A DNA stretch of 6,002 nucleotides from Antarcticimicrobium sp033791545 (GTDB lineage Bacteria > Pseudomonadota > Alphaproteobacteria > Rhodobacterales > Rhodobacteraceae), in contig JASJGL010000151.1 of the NCBI GenBank assembly GCA_033791545.1, positions 1 through 6,002 of the forward strand, in the 5' to 3' direction. The position numbers and the translations under genes were made by a program. The notes beneath the pieces were generated by a model, which was not told the DNA's origin, did no database searches, and worked only from the letters and a program-made list of their open reading frames with translations. Below are positions 1 through 5,584 of this stretch, piece by piece; the stretch's first letter is position 1, and each line of letters begins with the position of its first letter.

Positions 1-246
1 GCGGCGAATAACGCCCCCAGATGTACCGCGAAATCGAAAAGAACCGGCCTGCCGTGCAAAAGCCCGGCGGTTCACGGTTGGACCGTATGCCGGATGCACG
101 GTGCGCGCGGGGGCGCTCAATCTGGCCCGGCGAACCCGAACTGGCGGCACGGCGGGCGCAGTGGCGAAGCGGTGGCGCTGCGAAAGATGGTGAATGCGCT
201 GGGCCGCGAATCTCGAAAGCTAGCCGATGCGCTGGGCGGGGAGTGA
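1..246 (+). CDS. 3' end of a small C/C/C/H zinc-ribbon-like protein (HGGxSTG-like), partial
   Basis: Reading frame 1 is open from the first base to a TGA at 244-246, giving 81 residues of C-terminus; the start lies off the left edge. The visible part contains RCTAKSKRTGLPCKSPAV followed by WTVCRMHGARGG, so cysteines at visible residues 8, 19 and 30 and His33 form C-x10-C-x10-C-x2-H, which suggests a small zinc site. It continues with SGPANPNWRHGGRSGEA and ends in a charged, probably helical tail with MVNALGRESRKLADAL. This pattern (GAxTRxGxPC, CRMHG, then an N-x-N-x-x-HG segment) recalls short alphaproteobacterial and phage-associated proteins annotated as hypothetical or HGGxSTG-domain; the canonical HGGxSTG string is not exact here. 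Function is unknown. The gene converges on the tRNA-Ser gene. A competing frame (21-476) runs through the tRNA and is not credible. Confidence 0.7.
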   Translation, partial: AANNAPRCTAKSKRTGLPCKSPAVHGWTVCRMHGARGGAQSGPANPNWRHGGRSGEAVALRKMVNALGRESRKLADALGGE

Positions 247-372
247 AGGCAGACGACCGACAAATTCCGGCACGATCCAGTGCAAGCGGCGTCACGGTGG
301 GGGATGCGTTGGGGGATGGAATTTTTACGCCAGAGTATTTCCCAATATTTCCGGGCACTTACAAAGGTGTGG

Positions 373-462
373 TGGCGGAGACGATGGGATTCGAACCCAC
401 GAGACCCTTCCGGGCCTACTCCCTTAGCAGGGGAGCGCCTTCGACCACTCGGCCACATCTCC
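373..462 (-). tRNA. tRNA-Ser (anticodon GCU)
   Basis: The minus strand folds as a 90-nt class II tRNA. The acceptor stem is GGAGATG paired with CGTCTCC, followed by discriminator G and an encoded CCA. The anticodon arm is CTCCC-CTGCTAA-GGGAG, giving anticodon GCT, which reads AGC/AGU serine codons. The long variable arm (GGCCC-GGAA-GGGTC) is diagnostic of serine among tRNAs with this anticodon. The T arm is GTGGG-TTCGAAT-CCCAT. All stems are intact, so the gene is probably functional. No second copy of its 3' end is visible in the window, so there is no sign that it is currently an occupied attachment site. Confidence 0.97.
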
Positions 463-469
463 GCCGACG

Positions 470-499
470 CGTATAGCCGGGCAAGCCCAAGGTTTACAA
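470..499 (-). promoter_or_regulatory. Possible promoter of tRNA-Ser
   Basis: Reading the minus strand toward the tRNA, TTGTAA (499-494) and TATACG (475-470) are separated by 18 bp and resemble sigma-70 -35 and -10 boxes. The -10-like box ends only 7 nt before the first tRNA base, so the primary transcript would have almost no 5' leader. The tRNA could instead be transcribed from further upstream. Confidence 0.35.
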
Positions 500-730
500 G
501 GGCCAAATTCAAGAAACTGGTCCCAGCATCCGACGCGTCAAAAACCACCCGAACGGCACCGAACAGCACCGGGCGGAACTGTTTTTGGGCAATATTTGGT
601 CAATTCCCTTTACGGCAGAAGTGCCTTGGGTCGCGCCAGGCAGGTCCGGGGCCCAAAACGGCACGCCATCGCGGTTCTGCGTCAAGGATGATTTCCGGTC
701 TCAAGCGAACGCACCGATCTCCTGTCCGAA

Positions 731-739
731 AAGGAGGTG
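731..739 (+). promoter_or_regulatory. Near-perfect Shine-Dalgarno deciding the start at 744
   Basis: AAGGAGGTG matches almost the full anti-Shine-Dalgarno of 16S rRNA and sits 4 nt before the ATG at 744. This fixes the start of the following gene. The longer in-frame opening from 585 has no comparable signal and its extra 53 codons do not look like protein. Confidence 0.8.
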
Positions 740-743
740 CATC

Positions 744-1253
744 ATGATCACCGAACCACAGATCCCAGGCGCCGCGACCTTGGAAGAGCTGCGCATCTAC
801 TGGCGCATGGCCTCCCTGCGCGCCACCCGGGAGTTGGCAAACCGGCTCGGTCTGCGCCGCACAGCTGGGCGGTGTCCATGGTTTGCCATCTGGGCCGCCG
901 AAGGCCTCGCCGCTCCGGCGCCACGCCTATGGGCGGAGCTCAAGTTGCCGCATATGACGACCCAAGACATCGCCGGACTTCTGAAAGGCTCCAGGCGCAC
1001 GGCGCAAAGGATGGACCAGAAGAAACCGGACGCCAGTTTCCCGGAGCGTCTGCGGTTTCGGAACAAGCCGAAGCTCTGGCGACAGGCGCAGGTAAACGCC
1101 TGGGCCGCAGGTCTTCTAGTCCCTGTGTACAAGAAACTCCCGGATCGTCCCCGGCGCGCCCCGATGGAGGCCGCACCCACGAAATCGCAACCGTCAGAAA
1201 AGCCCTCAGGGGTCTTCAATCCCTTTCTCGATCAACAGTTTTCGGACGTTTGA
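744..1253 (+). CDS. Putative DNA-binding protein with excisionase/AlpA-like winged helix
   Basis: This is a 169-residue soluble protein with no signal peptide or membrane segment. The N-terminal half (about residues 12-65, ELRIYWRMASLRATRELANR and then CPWFAIWAAEGLAAP) is probably helical and is not a domain I can name. Residues about 70-122 (HMTTQDIAGLLKGSRRTAQR, then DASFPERLRFRNKPKLWRQ and NAWAAG) follow the excisionase/AlpA-like winged-helix plan: a TTxDIAxLL helix, a recognition helix, a basic wing with P-x-x-x-R-F-x-x-K-P-K-x-W, and a QVxAW end. Residues 130-169 are a basic, proline-rich, probably disordered tail. DNA binding is inferred from this pattern; AlpA and Xis relatives control prophage or island genes. 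It lies between tRNA-Ser and an IS fragment, which fits an accessory patch, but no integrase is present. It could also be a host protein of unrelated role. Confidence 0.65.
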   Translation: MITEPQIPGAATLEELRIYWRMASLRATRELANRLGLRRTAGRCPWFAIWAAEGLAAPAPRLWAELKLPHMTTQDIAGLLKGSRRTAQRMDQKKPDASFPERLRFRNKPKLWRQAQVNAWAAGLLVPVYKKLPDRPRRAPMEAAPTKSQPSEKPSGVFNPFLDQQFSDV

Positions 1254-1262
1254 AACGAGGAG

Positions 1263-1334
1263 ATGACACATCGGACGAAGAACGGAAAAGATAACAACCA
1301 CCCCTTTAGGCTCCAGACCCATAAATCGGCTTGA
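1263..1334 (+). pseudogene. Possible remnant reading frame truncated near the IS end
   Basis: An ATG 9 nt after the previous stop opens a 23-codon frame beginning MTHRTKNGKDNN and ending HKSA at a TGA. A GAGGAG sequence abuts the ATG, too close for a good Shine-Dalgarno. The last codons probably lie in IS-derived DNA, so this may be the start of a downstream gene interrupted by the insertion. It may equally be chance. Confidence 0.2.
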
Positions 1335-1651
1335 GGCTGTCAGGTCTGCGTGATTCAAGTCCCCCAAAGTGAGGGGGGCTTATGAGCAATCTTTACTGGC
1401 TGAGCGAAGAGCAGATGACGCGGCTCCGCCCCTATTTTCCGAAGAGCCATGGCGTGCCGCGCGTGGATGACCGTCGCGTGCTCGGCGGGATTATCTTCAT
1501 TAATCGCAATGGGTTGCGGTGGTGTGACGCGCCCAAGGAATATGGGCAGCCAAAGACCCTCTACAACCGGTGGAAGCGGTGGAGCGACATGGGCGTTTTC
1601 GCCAGGATCATGACGGGATTGGCGGCAGAGGCACCTGACAACAAGACGATC
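1300..1651 (+). mobile_element. Left part of an IS5-family element, right part lost
   Basis: The unit consists of an AT-richer lead-in (about 1300-1381) and the first about 90 codons of an IS5-family transposase. Similarity to the expected transposase stops near 1651, just where the first catalytic-domain motif (normally a VMIDATYLKAHRTA-like stretch) should begin. The left end could not be placed exactly. The segment with GGCTCCAGACCC and GAGGCTGTCAGGTC at 1310-1347 is the likely terminal region, but no right-hand inverted repeat or target duplication is present to confirm it. Confidence 0.6.
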
Positions 1652-1681
1652 TCAACGCTACGGGCCGACGACCGGGCCTGA
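1382..1681 (+). pseudogene. IS5-family transposase, N-terminal fragment (DUF4096-type)
   Basis: The 99-residue frame starts MSNLYWLSEEQMTRLRPYFP and continues VDDRRVLGGIIFINRNGLRW, then KTLYNRWKRWSDMGVFARIM. This is the DUF4096 N-terminal DNA-binding domain typical of IS5-family (IS427-like) transposases. A GAGGGGGG sequence precedes the ATG. Residues 1-90 are family-like. The last nine (STLRADDRA) are unrelated and end at a TGA, so the DDE catalytic domain is entirely missing; complete members are roughly 250-270 residues. LRWCDAP carries Cys where Arg is usual in relatives I recall. In this IS group a frameshift can join two ORFs, but no second ORF follows here, so this is a dead remnant. 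Confidence 0.85.
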
Positions 1682-1685
1682 AACG

Positions 1686-1725
1686 TGCGGCGCGCGTTCC
1701 CCAGAGGTTGGGACAACGCGCCGCA
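1686..1725. terminator. Strong stem-loop between IS remnant and flavoprotein gene
   Basis: TGCGGCGCG (1686-1694) and CGCGCCGCA (1717-1725) form a perfect 9-bp inverted repeat. The stem can extend inward through GTT/AAC and CCC/GGG with a bulge. It lies 19 bp past the stop of the minus-strand flavoprotein gene and just after the plus-strand transposase remnant. It could end transcription from the four-gene minus-strand unit. There is no long T-tract on either side (CGTTTC follows on the minus strand), so intrinsic termination would be weak. Confidence 0.45.
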
Positions 1726-1744
1726 ACCCGATTAAACAGTTAGA

Positions 1745-3508
1745 CTAGGCGGGCCAACTATCGAAGGGCTGCTTTTCAAGCTGCATCGCCCCATCCGCGC
1801 CCCGATAAATGTTGATCCAGGCGCGCCAGTTTTCATCGTCGATCTCGGGATAATCCAGCCGATAGTGGCTGCACCGGCTTTCCGTGCGCATCAGAGAGGC
1901 ACGCAGCTTCATCTCGGCGCTCAAGATCATGTTGCGGGTCTCGAAGGCCAACCGCAGTTCGTGCATATTGGCGGCGCGCAGCATCGGCACGTGGTGGTCG
2001 CGCAACTCCTCAATATAGGCCAGCGCCGCCTGCATCATCGTCCCCTTCTTGATATACAGCACGAAGTTCGGGATCATGATCCCTTGCAGCGTCTGCGTCA
2101 CCCAAGCCGGGCCATAGCCCGCCTCTCGCCGCAGCGGAGCAAGGATTTCAGCGGTGATTTCAGCGATCCGGGTATCAGGGATGATTGGGGCCTCAACCGA
2201 TGCCGCATGCTCTGCCGCCGCCTCACCGGCGATGGCCCCCTGAACCGCAGAGCCCGCCAGCGACGAACCGATCTGGGTATAAATGCCGCCCGCCATATGG
2301 CTGCCAAGCGCATCGCCGGCCGCGTAAAGACCGGGAATGTTGGACGCGCAGCGATCATCCATCGGCACCAGCCCTTCGGACTTGTGGATCGCCATGCCCG
2401 CCGAGGCGCCACCGACGTTCGCACCGGGCGAAAATCCGGGCGGCGGACCACCGGGCGCGCCCCCCTTTCCAGGGGGCGGGCCGCCGTCCCCGCCGCCCGG
2501 GGGCTGATCGTTGTGCTTGAACTCTTCAGGCACATAGGGACCGCCCGCGACATCTTCCTCTGGCTGCGGTGCGCCCGGCCCACCCGCCACCGGATTGCCG
2601 GTCATATAGGCGCGATAATTCATGTCCATGCCCAGATCGTGATGCACCTCGACCCCGTTGGTCGACGGGATGCGTTCGAACATATCGCCCCACCCGTCGT
2701 AGCAGGCGGCGGGGTTGGTGCTGCGGGTGGAGTGGCCGTCGTTCCATTCCTTGCCCGTGATCTTTGCCCCGATCTGATAGGCCATGACCGAGCCATCATG
2801 CGTCAGGTCGCCAAGGGGAAAGCCATTGGGCTTGAAGCCCCCTGCCCCGGTGCACAGGATCACCGATTTGGCCCGGATGGTCACTGTCTCTTCGGCATCA
2901 AGCCGGAAGCCCGCAGCGCCCGCAATCCGCCCATCTTCCTTGATCAGATGGGTGATCACGACCCGTTCCAACAGCGGAATCTCGCGCTCGGTGATCGGTT
3001 GCATGAAGGGTCGATTGGCCAGCGTCTGATCGAAAAAACCCCAGTCGCGCAGCTCTTGCGCGCGGTCCAGCGAATGTTCGGCCAGTTGTCGCGTATAGAC
3101 CGGATTGTTGGTGCCAAGCGCAGAGCGCGAGACCGTGGCGACAAAATCGTCAATGGACCCGGTTTCGGTCAAAGGGTCAAAAACGAAGAACCCCTTGCCG
3201 AAAGGCGTCAGCCCCGACGAGCCCAGACGCCCTTTTGAAACGATCAGGGTCTTCGCGCCCGCGTCATGCGCCTTTACCGCCGCAAACAGCCCCGCCATGC
3301 CGCCACCGATCACCAAAACATCCGTCTCATGGTCGGTATTGCTGATGGCGCTGACGTCGATTTCGACGTTGTTCTTGGCCCAAGCGGCCCCGCCAAACGA
3401 GGCCACGCCAGCAGCCGCGCCCGAAAGCGCAAGAAACGCGCGTCGGGTCGGGGCTGTGGTTTCATCGATTGTGGTTTCATCGGGTGTGGGTTCAGTCGGG
3501 GCGGTCAT
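1745..3508 (-). CDS. Tat-exported FAD-binding oxidoreductase (fumarate reductase/SdhA/AprA superfamily)
   Basis: The 587-residue flavoprotein starts at the ATG at 3508, 7 nt after a good GAAGGAG. Residues 21-44 form a twin-arginine signal (TRRAFLAL, then a weakly hydrophobic Ala/Gly stretch, probable cleavage after AWA44), so the mature protein should be periplasmic. The FAD-binding domain begins with DVLVIGGGMAG (GxGxxG at 68-73). ILCTGAGGF (217-225) and GLYAAGDALGSHMAGG (393-408) are the inner and C-terminal FAD contacts of this superfamily. The C-terminal helical region ends with ASLMRTESRCSHYRLDYPE, as in SdhA and AprA. No obvious covalent-flavin His is present near residues 93-105, so FAD is probably noncovalent. 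Residues about 308-366 are an unusual Gly/Pro-rich insertion. The gene overlaps the upstream membrane protein gene by 4 bp (ATGA), implying coupled translation. Substrate and direction of catalysis cannot be read. Confidence 0.88.
   Translation of the reverse strand: MTAPTEPTPDETTIDETTAPTRRAFLALSGAAAGVASFGGAAWAKNNVEIDVSAISNTDHETDVLVIGGGMAGLFAAVKAHDAGAKTLIVSKGRLGSSGLTPFGKGFFVFDPLTETGSIDDFVATVSRSALGTNNPVYTRQLAEHSLDRAQELRDWGFFDQTLANRPFMQPITEREIPLLERVVITHLIKEDGRIAGAAGFRLDAEETVTIRAKSVILCTGAGGFKPNGFPLGDLTHDGSVMAYQIGAKITGKEWNDGHSTRSTNPAACYDGWGDMFERIPSTNGVEVHHDLGMDMNYRAYMTGNPVAGGPGAPQPEEDVAGGPYVPEEFKHNDQPPGGGDGGPPPGKGGAPGGPPPGFSPGANVGGASAGMAIHKSEGLVPMDDRCASNIPGLYAAGDALGSHMAGGIYTQIGSSLAGSAVQGAIAGEAAAEHAASVEAPIIPDTRIAEITAEILAPLRREAGYGPAWVTQTLQGIMIPNFVLYIKKGTMMQAALAYIEELRDHHVPMLRAANMHELRLAFETRNMILSAEMKLRASLMRTESRCSHYRLDYPEIDDENWRAWINIYRGADGAMQLEKQPFDSWPA
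2411..2587 (-). other. Gly/Pro-rich low-complexity insertion within the flavoprotein
   Basis: This segment encodes residues about 308-366, with runs such as QPPGGGDGGPPPGKGGAPGG and PPPGFSPG. It lies between the FAD/substrate region and the GLYAAGD motif. The frame stays open and typical family sequence resumes on both sides, so it is an in-frame expansion, not a frameshift. It is probably a flexible surface loop. Confidence 0.7.
3455..3482 (-). repeat. 15-bp-period tandem repeat in the flavoprotein N-region
   Basis: TGTGGTTTCATCG occurs at 3455-3467 and again at 3470-3482. The 15-bp period equals five codons, giving DETTI-DETTA in the stretch before the Tat twin arginine. It looks like a small in-frame duplication that lengthened the N-region of the signal peptide. 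Confidence 0.75.
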
Positions 3509-4182
3509 GTCACGGCTCCTTCAGAAATCGGGTGGGGCTGTGGTTTTTTCGGAATTGCCCCCCAGTATAGCTTGGCCAGCAAGACAAAGCCGATCAGCAC
3601 CAGCGTGACAAAAAAGGCGGACATCGCGATGTCGGTATGGCGCCCCAGTTCGATCGCATGCCAAAGCGCCGCGATGATAAAGGTGACGGCCAGACCGCCA
3701 TGGAAATACCGCCAGCCGCGATACCGTGCGCTGAAATGCGGGATCAGTTTTCTGCGAAAGAACGCGGTTACAGCCAGAACCAGCATCAGAACCCAAGCGA
3801 AAAGGCCAAGCAGTATCCCGAGGCTGTCAAAGGTGGTGATCATGGTAAGGAAGGCATCCCAAGGCCTCACCCCGCCCTCAAGATAGCGCGGCAGCACGAT
3901 CAGGACCGGATGCAGAAAGATCACGCCAACCGCAGAATAGGCGATGTATTTGTGAACCTTCTGGATTTGCGGCGGCTTGAACAGGGTGAGCAGCGTCTCG
4001 TTGCTGCGCGCCAGAAAGAACTGGCCAATCATCATCGACACCGCAAGCAGTGTCAGGATGGAAATCGCCTCTTTCAGGACGCTCCGGCGCGGGGCATCCC
4101 CAAGTGCATAGAACAACAACGGCAGGCCGAAAAAGACGGCCAAGGCGGCAATGATCGCATAGGTTCTTGCGGCAAAGTTCAT
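3505..4182 (-). CDS. Ferric-reductase-like / MsrQ-like bis-haem b membrane protein
   Basis: The 225-residue integral membrane protein has about six hydrophobic segments (near residues 8-28, 36-57, 77-98, 118-142, 158-179 and 187-209). Two pairs of histidines in helices 3 and 5 give H77-x13-H91 and H161-x13-H175, the classical spacing for two stacked b haems in the ferric reductase/NADPH oxidase/MsrQ superfamily. There is no cytoplasmic FAD/NAD(P)H domain, so length and plan are closest to MsrQ (YedZ), which takes electrons from quinol or a flavin reductase and reduces a Tat-exported partner. The ATG lies 3 bp after the ferredoxin stop, and the gene overlaps the Tat flavoprotein start by 4 bp. 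The likely role is to carry electrons between the ferredoxin or quinone pool and the periplasmic flavoprotein. The electron donor and direction are inferred. Confidence 0.85.
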   Translation of the reverse strand: MNFAARTYAIIAALAVFFGLPLLFYALGDAPRRSVLKEAISILTLLAVSMMIGQFFLARSNETLLTLFKPPQIQKVHKYIAYSAVGVIFLHPVLIVLPRYLEGGVRPWDAFLTMITTFDSLGILLGLFAWVLMLVLAVTAFFRRKLIPHFSARYRGWRYFHGGLAVTFIIAALWHAIELGRHTDIAMSAFFVTLVLIGFVLLAKLYWGAIPKKPQPHPISEGAVT

Positions 4183-4185
4183 CTC

Positions 4186-4395
4186 TCAGCCCCACGGCAC
4201 AATAACGGGTATGGATTTTTCCGGCGCCATCTCGATAGCGTCGACCGGACAATACATCCGGCACAGATGGCAAATCTGACAGTCAGCGGGATATGCAATC
4301 ACCGCCTTGCCATGTTCCATCCGCAGAACGTCGCAAGGGCAGGATTTCACGCATTCCTCGCAGCCGATGCAGCCATTTATGCTTTTGATGGTCAT
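4186..4395 (-). CDS. Two-[4Fe-4S] ferredoxin
   Basis: The 69-residue protein has two complete cluster motifs: C9-x2-C12-x2-C15-x3-C19-P and C39-x2-C42-x2-C45-x3-C49-P, each as CxxCxxCxxxCP. This marks a low-potential 8Fe ferredoxin or an iron-sulfur subunit like AprB, the usual partner of AprA-type flavoproteins. An extra cysteine (C21) follows the first motif. I chose the ATG at 4395 (MTIKSINGCIGCEEC) because clusters in this family start within about ten residues of the N-terminus. An in-frame ATG at 4470 would add 25 residues with no family look. No Shine-Dalgarno directly precedes 4395; see the overlapping mini-ORF. There is no signal peptide, although its likely partner is Tat-exported. 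It ends 3 bp before the haem protein gene. Confidence 0.88.
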   Translation of the reverse strand: MTIKSINGCIGCEECVKSCPCDVLRMEHGKAVIAYPADCQICHLCRMYCPVDAIEMAPEKSIPVIVPWG

Positions 4396-4412
4396 GGTGT
4401 TGGTCCAATCAT
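4392..4412 (-). promoter_or_regulatory. Six-codon mini-ORF overlapping the ferredoxin start
   Basis: An ATG at 4412 opens MIGPTP and stops at a TGA (4394-4392) that overlaps the ferredoxin ATG as ATGA. AAAGGA (4426-4421) sits 8 nt before this ATG, better placed for it than for the ferredoxin start. Translation of the mini-ORF could deliver ribosomes to the ferredoxin by termination-reinitiation. Confidence 0.35.
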
Positions 4413-4533
4413 GGTCTCGGTCCTTTGAAGACGGGCGCGGCGCAGGGTCATGCCCAAGGCGGTGCCGCAAGACTGAAATGCGTCAGGGCCATTCGGACAG
4501 TCTCCAAGTCAGTCTAGATCTCGGTCCCGTCGG
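4396..4533 (-). other. 138-bp gap between the YHYH gene and the ferredoxin gene
   Basis: No gene, strong hairpin or clear promoter is seen in this spacer beyond the mini-ORF and its AAAGGA. The absence of a terminator allows, but does not prove, that the YHYH gene is co-transcribed with the three downstream genes. Confidence 0.5.
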
Positions 4534-5556
4534 TCAGGGGCGCGGCGGACGACGGCTGGCGTCACAGACCGTCTCTCCTTCAACGAGGGTGCAGCCGGTT
4601 TCCGCCGCGAGGCAGCCAAGAATCTGGTTCGAGCCCGCCGCCCCAGCATGGTAGTGATAGGAAAGACCCTCTGCCTCGTGCCCAAAACAGGCATCCAGCT
4701 CGTCCGGAGCCTCACCATCGGCGCGCAGATGCGCAAAGATCGGGTAACCGTCCATCGCGATGCCGATCTGACCGCCAAGGTCAGCCACCGATGCGCCATC
4801 AACCGTGTCCGCCGTTTTCGGCACACCAGACAGGCAGTGCGTGACCGCGTGATAATGATAGCCGACATGAATGTTCACATGCCCTCCGCAATCGTCAAAC
4901 GGCGCGATGGTATGCGCCCCAAGGATCGCATCCAGCGGAGCAGGCCCGTCCAGGCGCACACCGTTCAGGGCAATACCCGATCCGGTCCTATTGGTCGGCG
5001 TCGCGCGCGCGACAGGACCCGGCTCCAACGGAATGACATAGGTCATAGCTGCGTCTTGGGGCATGTAGTCCGGCAGGCATTGAACGCAGTAATTCTGATA
5101 CGCCGGATCGACATCGGGGCGCGCGGCCGCCTCGCAGGCCTCCAGCGTGCCGGTGAACCGCACCGCACCGGTATCGGGATCAAAAAGCTGCCAGCTTGCG
5201 TCACCATAGGTCGCGGCAAGATTGGCGATAAACGCGCCATCGACATCAACGGCCTCCCCGTCAAGAAACCAGATACCACCCGCGTCGGCACCATCTGAGA
5301 TGTTGCCGGGGCACCACGGGCCGGGCGTATAATCGCGCGGGTTCGGACGGACAGTGATGGAAAAGCAGGTGGTTTCGGTGCCGCCCGACAAGGTGCAGTC
5401 GACCAGATCAGGGCCCTCGACCACATCTGCACTCGCGAAGAAGCTGGCGACAGCGGCGAGATCCACCTCGGGCGAATGCGCCGATACAGGGCCTGCCACG
5501 ATGACAGCCGTTGCAAGCAGAGGTGACAGGATATGTCTGGGTGTTGCTACAAGCAT
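4534..5556 (-). CDS. Secreted YHYH-domain protein, Cys/His-rich
   Basis: The 340-residue exported protein starts at the ATG at 5556, chosen because GAAGGTG lies 5 nt upstream and a clean Sec signal follows (MLVATPRHILSPLLATAVIV, probable cleavage after VSA26). An ATG 29 codons upstream would bury the signal. The mature chain would begin His27-Ser-Pro. The C-terminal region is the YHYH family: GGHVNIHVGYHYHAVTHCLSG (Y233-H236) and, later, GLSYHYHAGA (Y300-H303), with IAMDGYPIFAHL between them. Twelve cysteines occur in the mature chain, including a CVQC pair (157/160), consistent with disulfides in an oxidising compartment. The biochemical role of YHYH proteins is not established. The His clusters suggest metal binding, which is inference. 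It is the first gene of the minus-strand block, 138 bp ahead of the ferredoxin. Confidence 0.85.
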   Translation of the reverse strand: MLVATPRHILSPLLATAVIVAGPVSAHSPEVDLAAVASFFASADVVEGPDLVDCTLSGGTETTCFSITVRPNPRDYTPGPWCPGNISDGADAGGIWFLDGEAVDVDGAFIANLAATYGDASWQLFDPDTGAVRFTGTLEACEAAARPDVDPAYQNYCVQCLPDYMPQDAAMTYVIPLEPGPVARATPTNRTGSGIALNGVRLDGPAPLDAILGAHTIAPFDDCGGHVNIHVGYHYHAVTHCLSGVPKTADTVDGASVADLGGQIGIAMDGYPIFAHLRADGEAPDELDACFGHEAEGLSYHYHAGAAGSNQILGCLAAETGCTLVEGETVCDASRRPPRP

Positions 5557-5584
5557 GGTGTCACCTTCAATTGTACAAGACGGC

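Noticed and set aside
247..372. Attachment-site or tRNA-end duplication beside tRNA-Ser
   Set aside because: I looked for a second copy of the tRNA 3' segment (GGGATTCGAACCCAC on the plus strand) and found none in the window.
21..476. 151-codon plus-strand frame with an ATG near the left edge
   Set aside because: It runs straight through the intact tRNA-Ser gene, and frame 1 over the same DNA shows the coherent C/C/C/H protein ending at 246.
585..743. N-terminal extension of the HTH protein to an ATG at 585
   Set aside because: No Shine-Dalgarno is near 585, whereas AAGGAGGTG directly precedes the ATG at 744. The extra 53 residues look like translated non-coding DNA.
1865..3238. Long 457-codon plus-strand open frame
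   Set aside because: It is fully antisense to the flavoprotein gene, whose FAD motifs, Tat signal and Shine-Dalgarno are convincing. The plus-strand product is Arg/His-rich with no family look, as expected of a high-GC shadow frame.
3637..4428. 263-codon plus-strand frame
   Set aside because: It is antisense to the membrane haem protein and ferredoxin genes, both supported by cofactor motifs, and its product has no recognisable domain.
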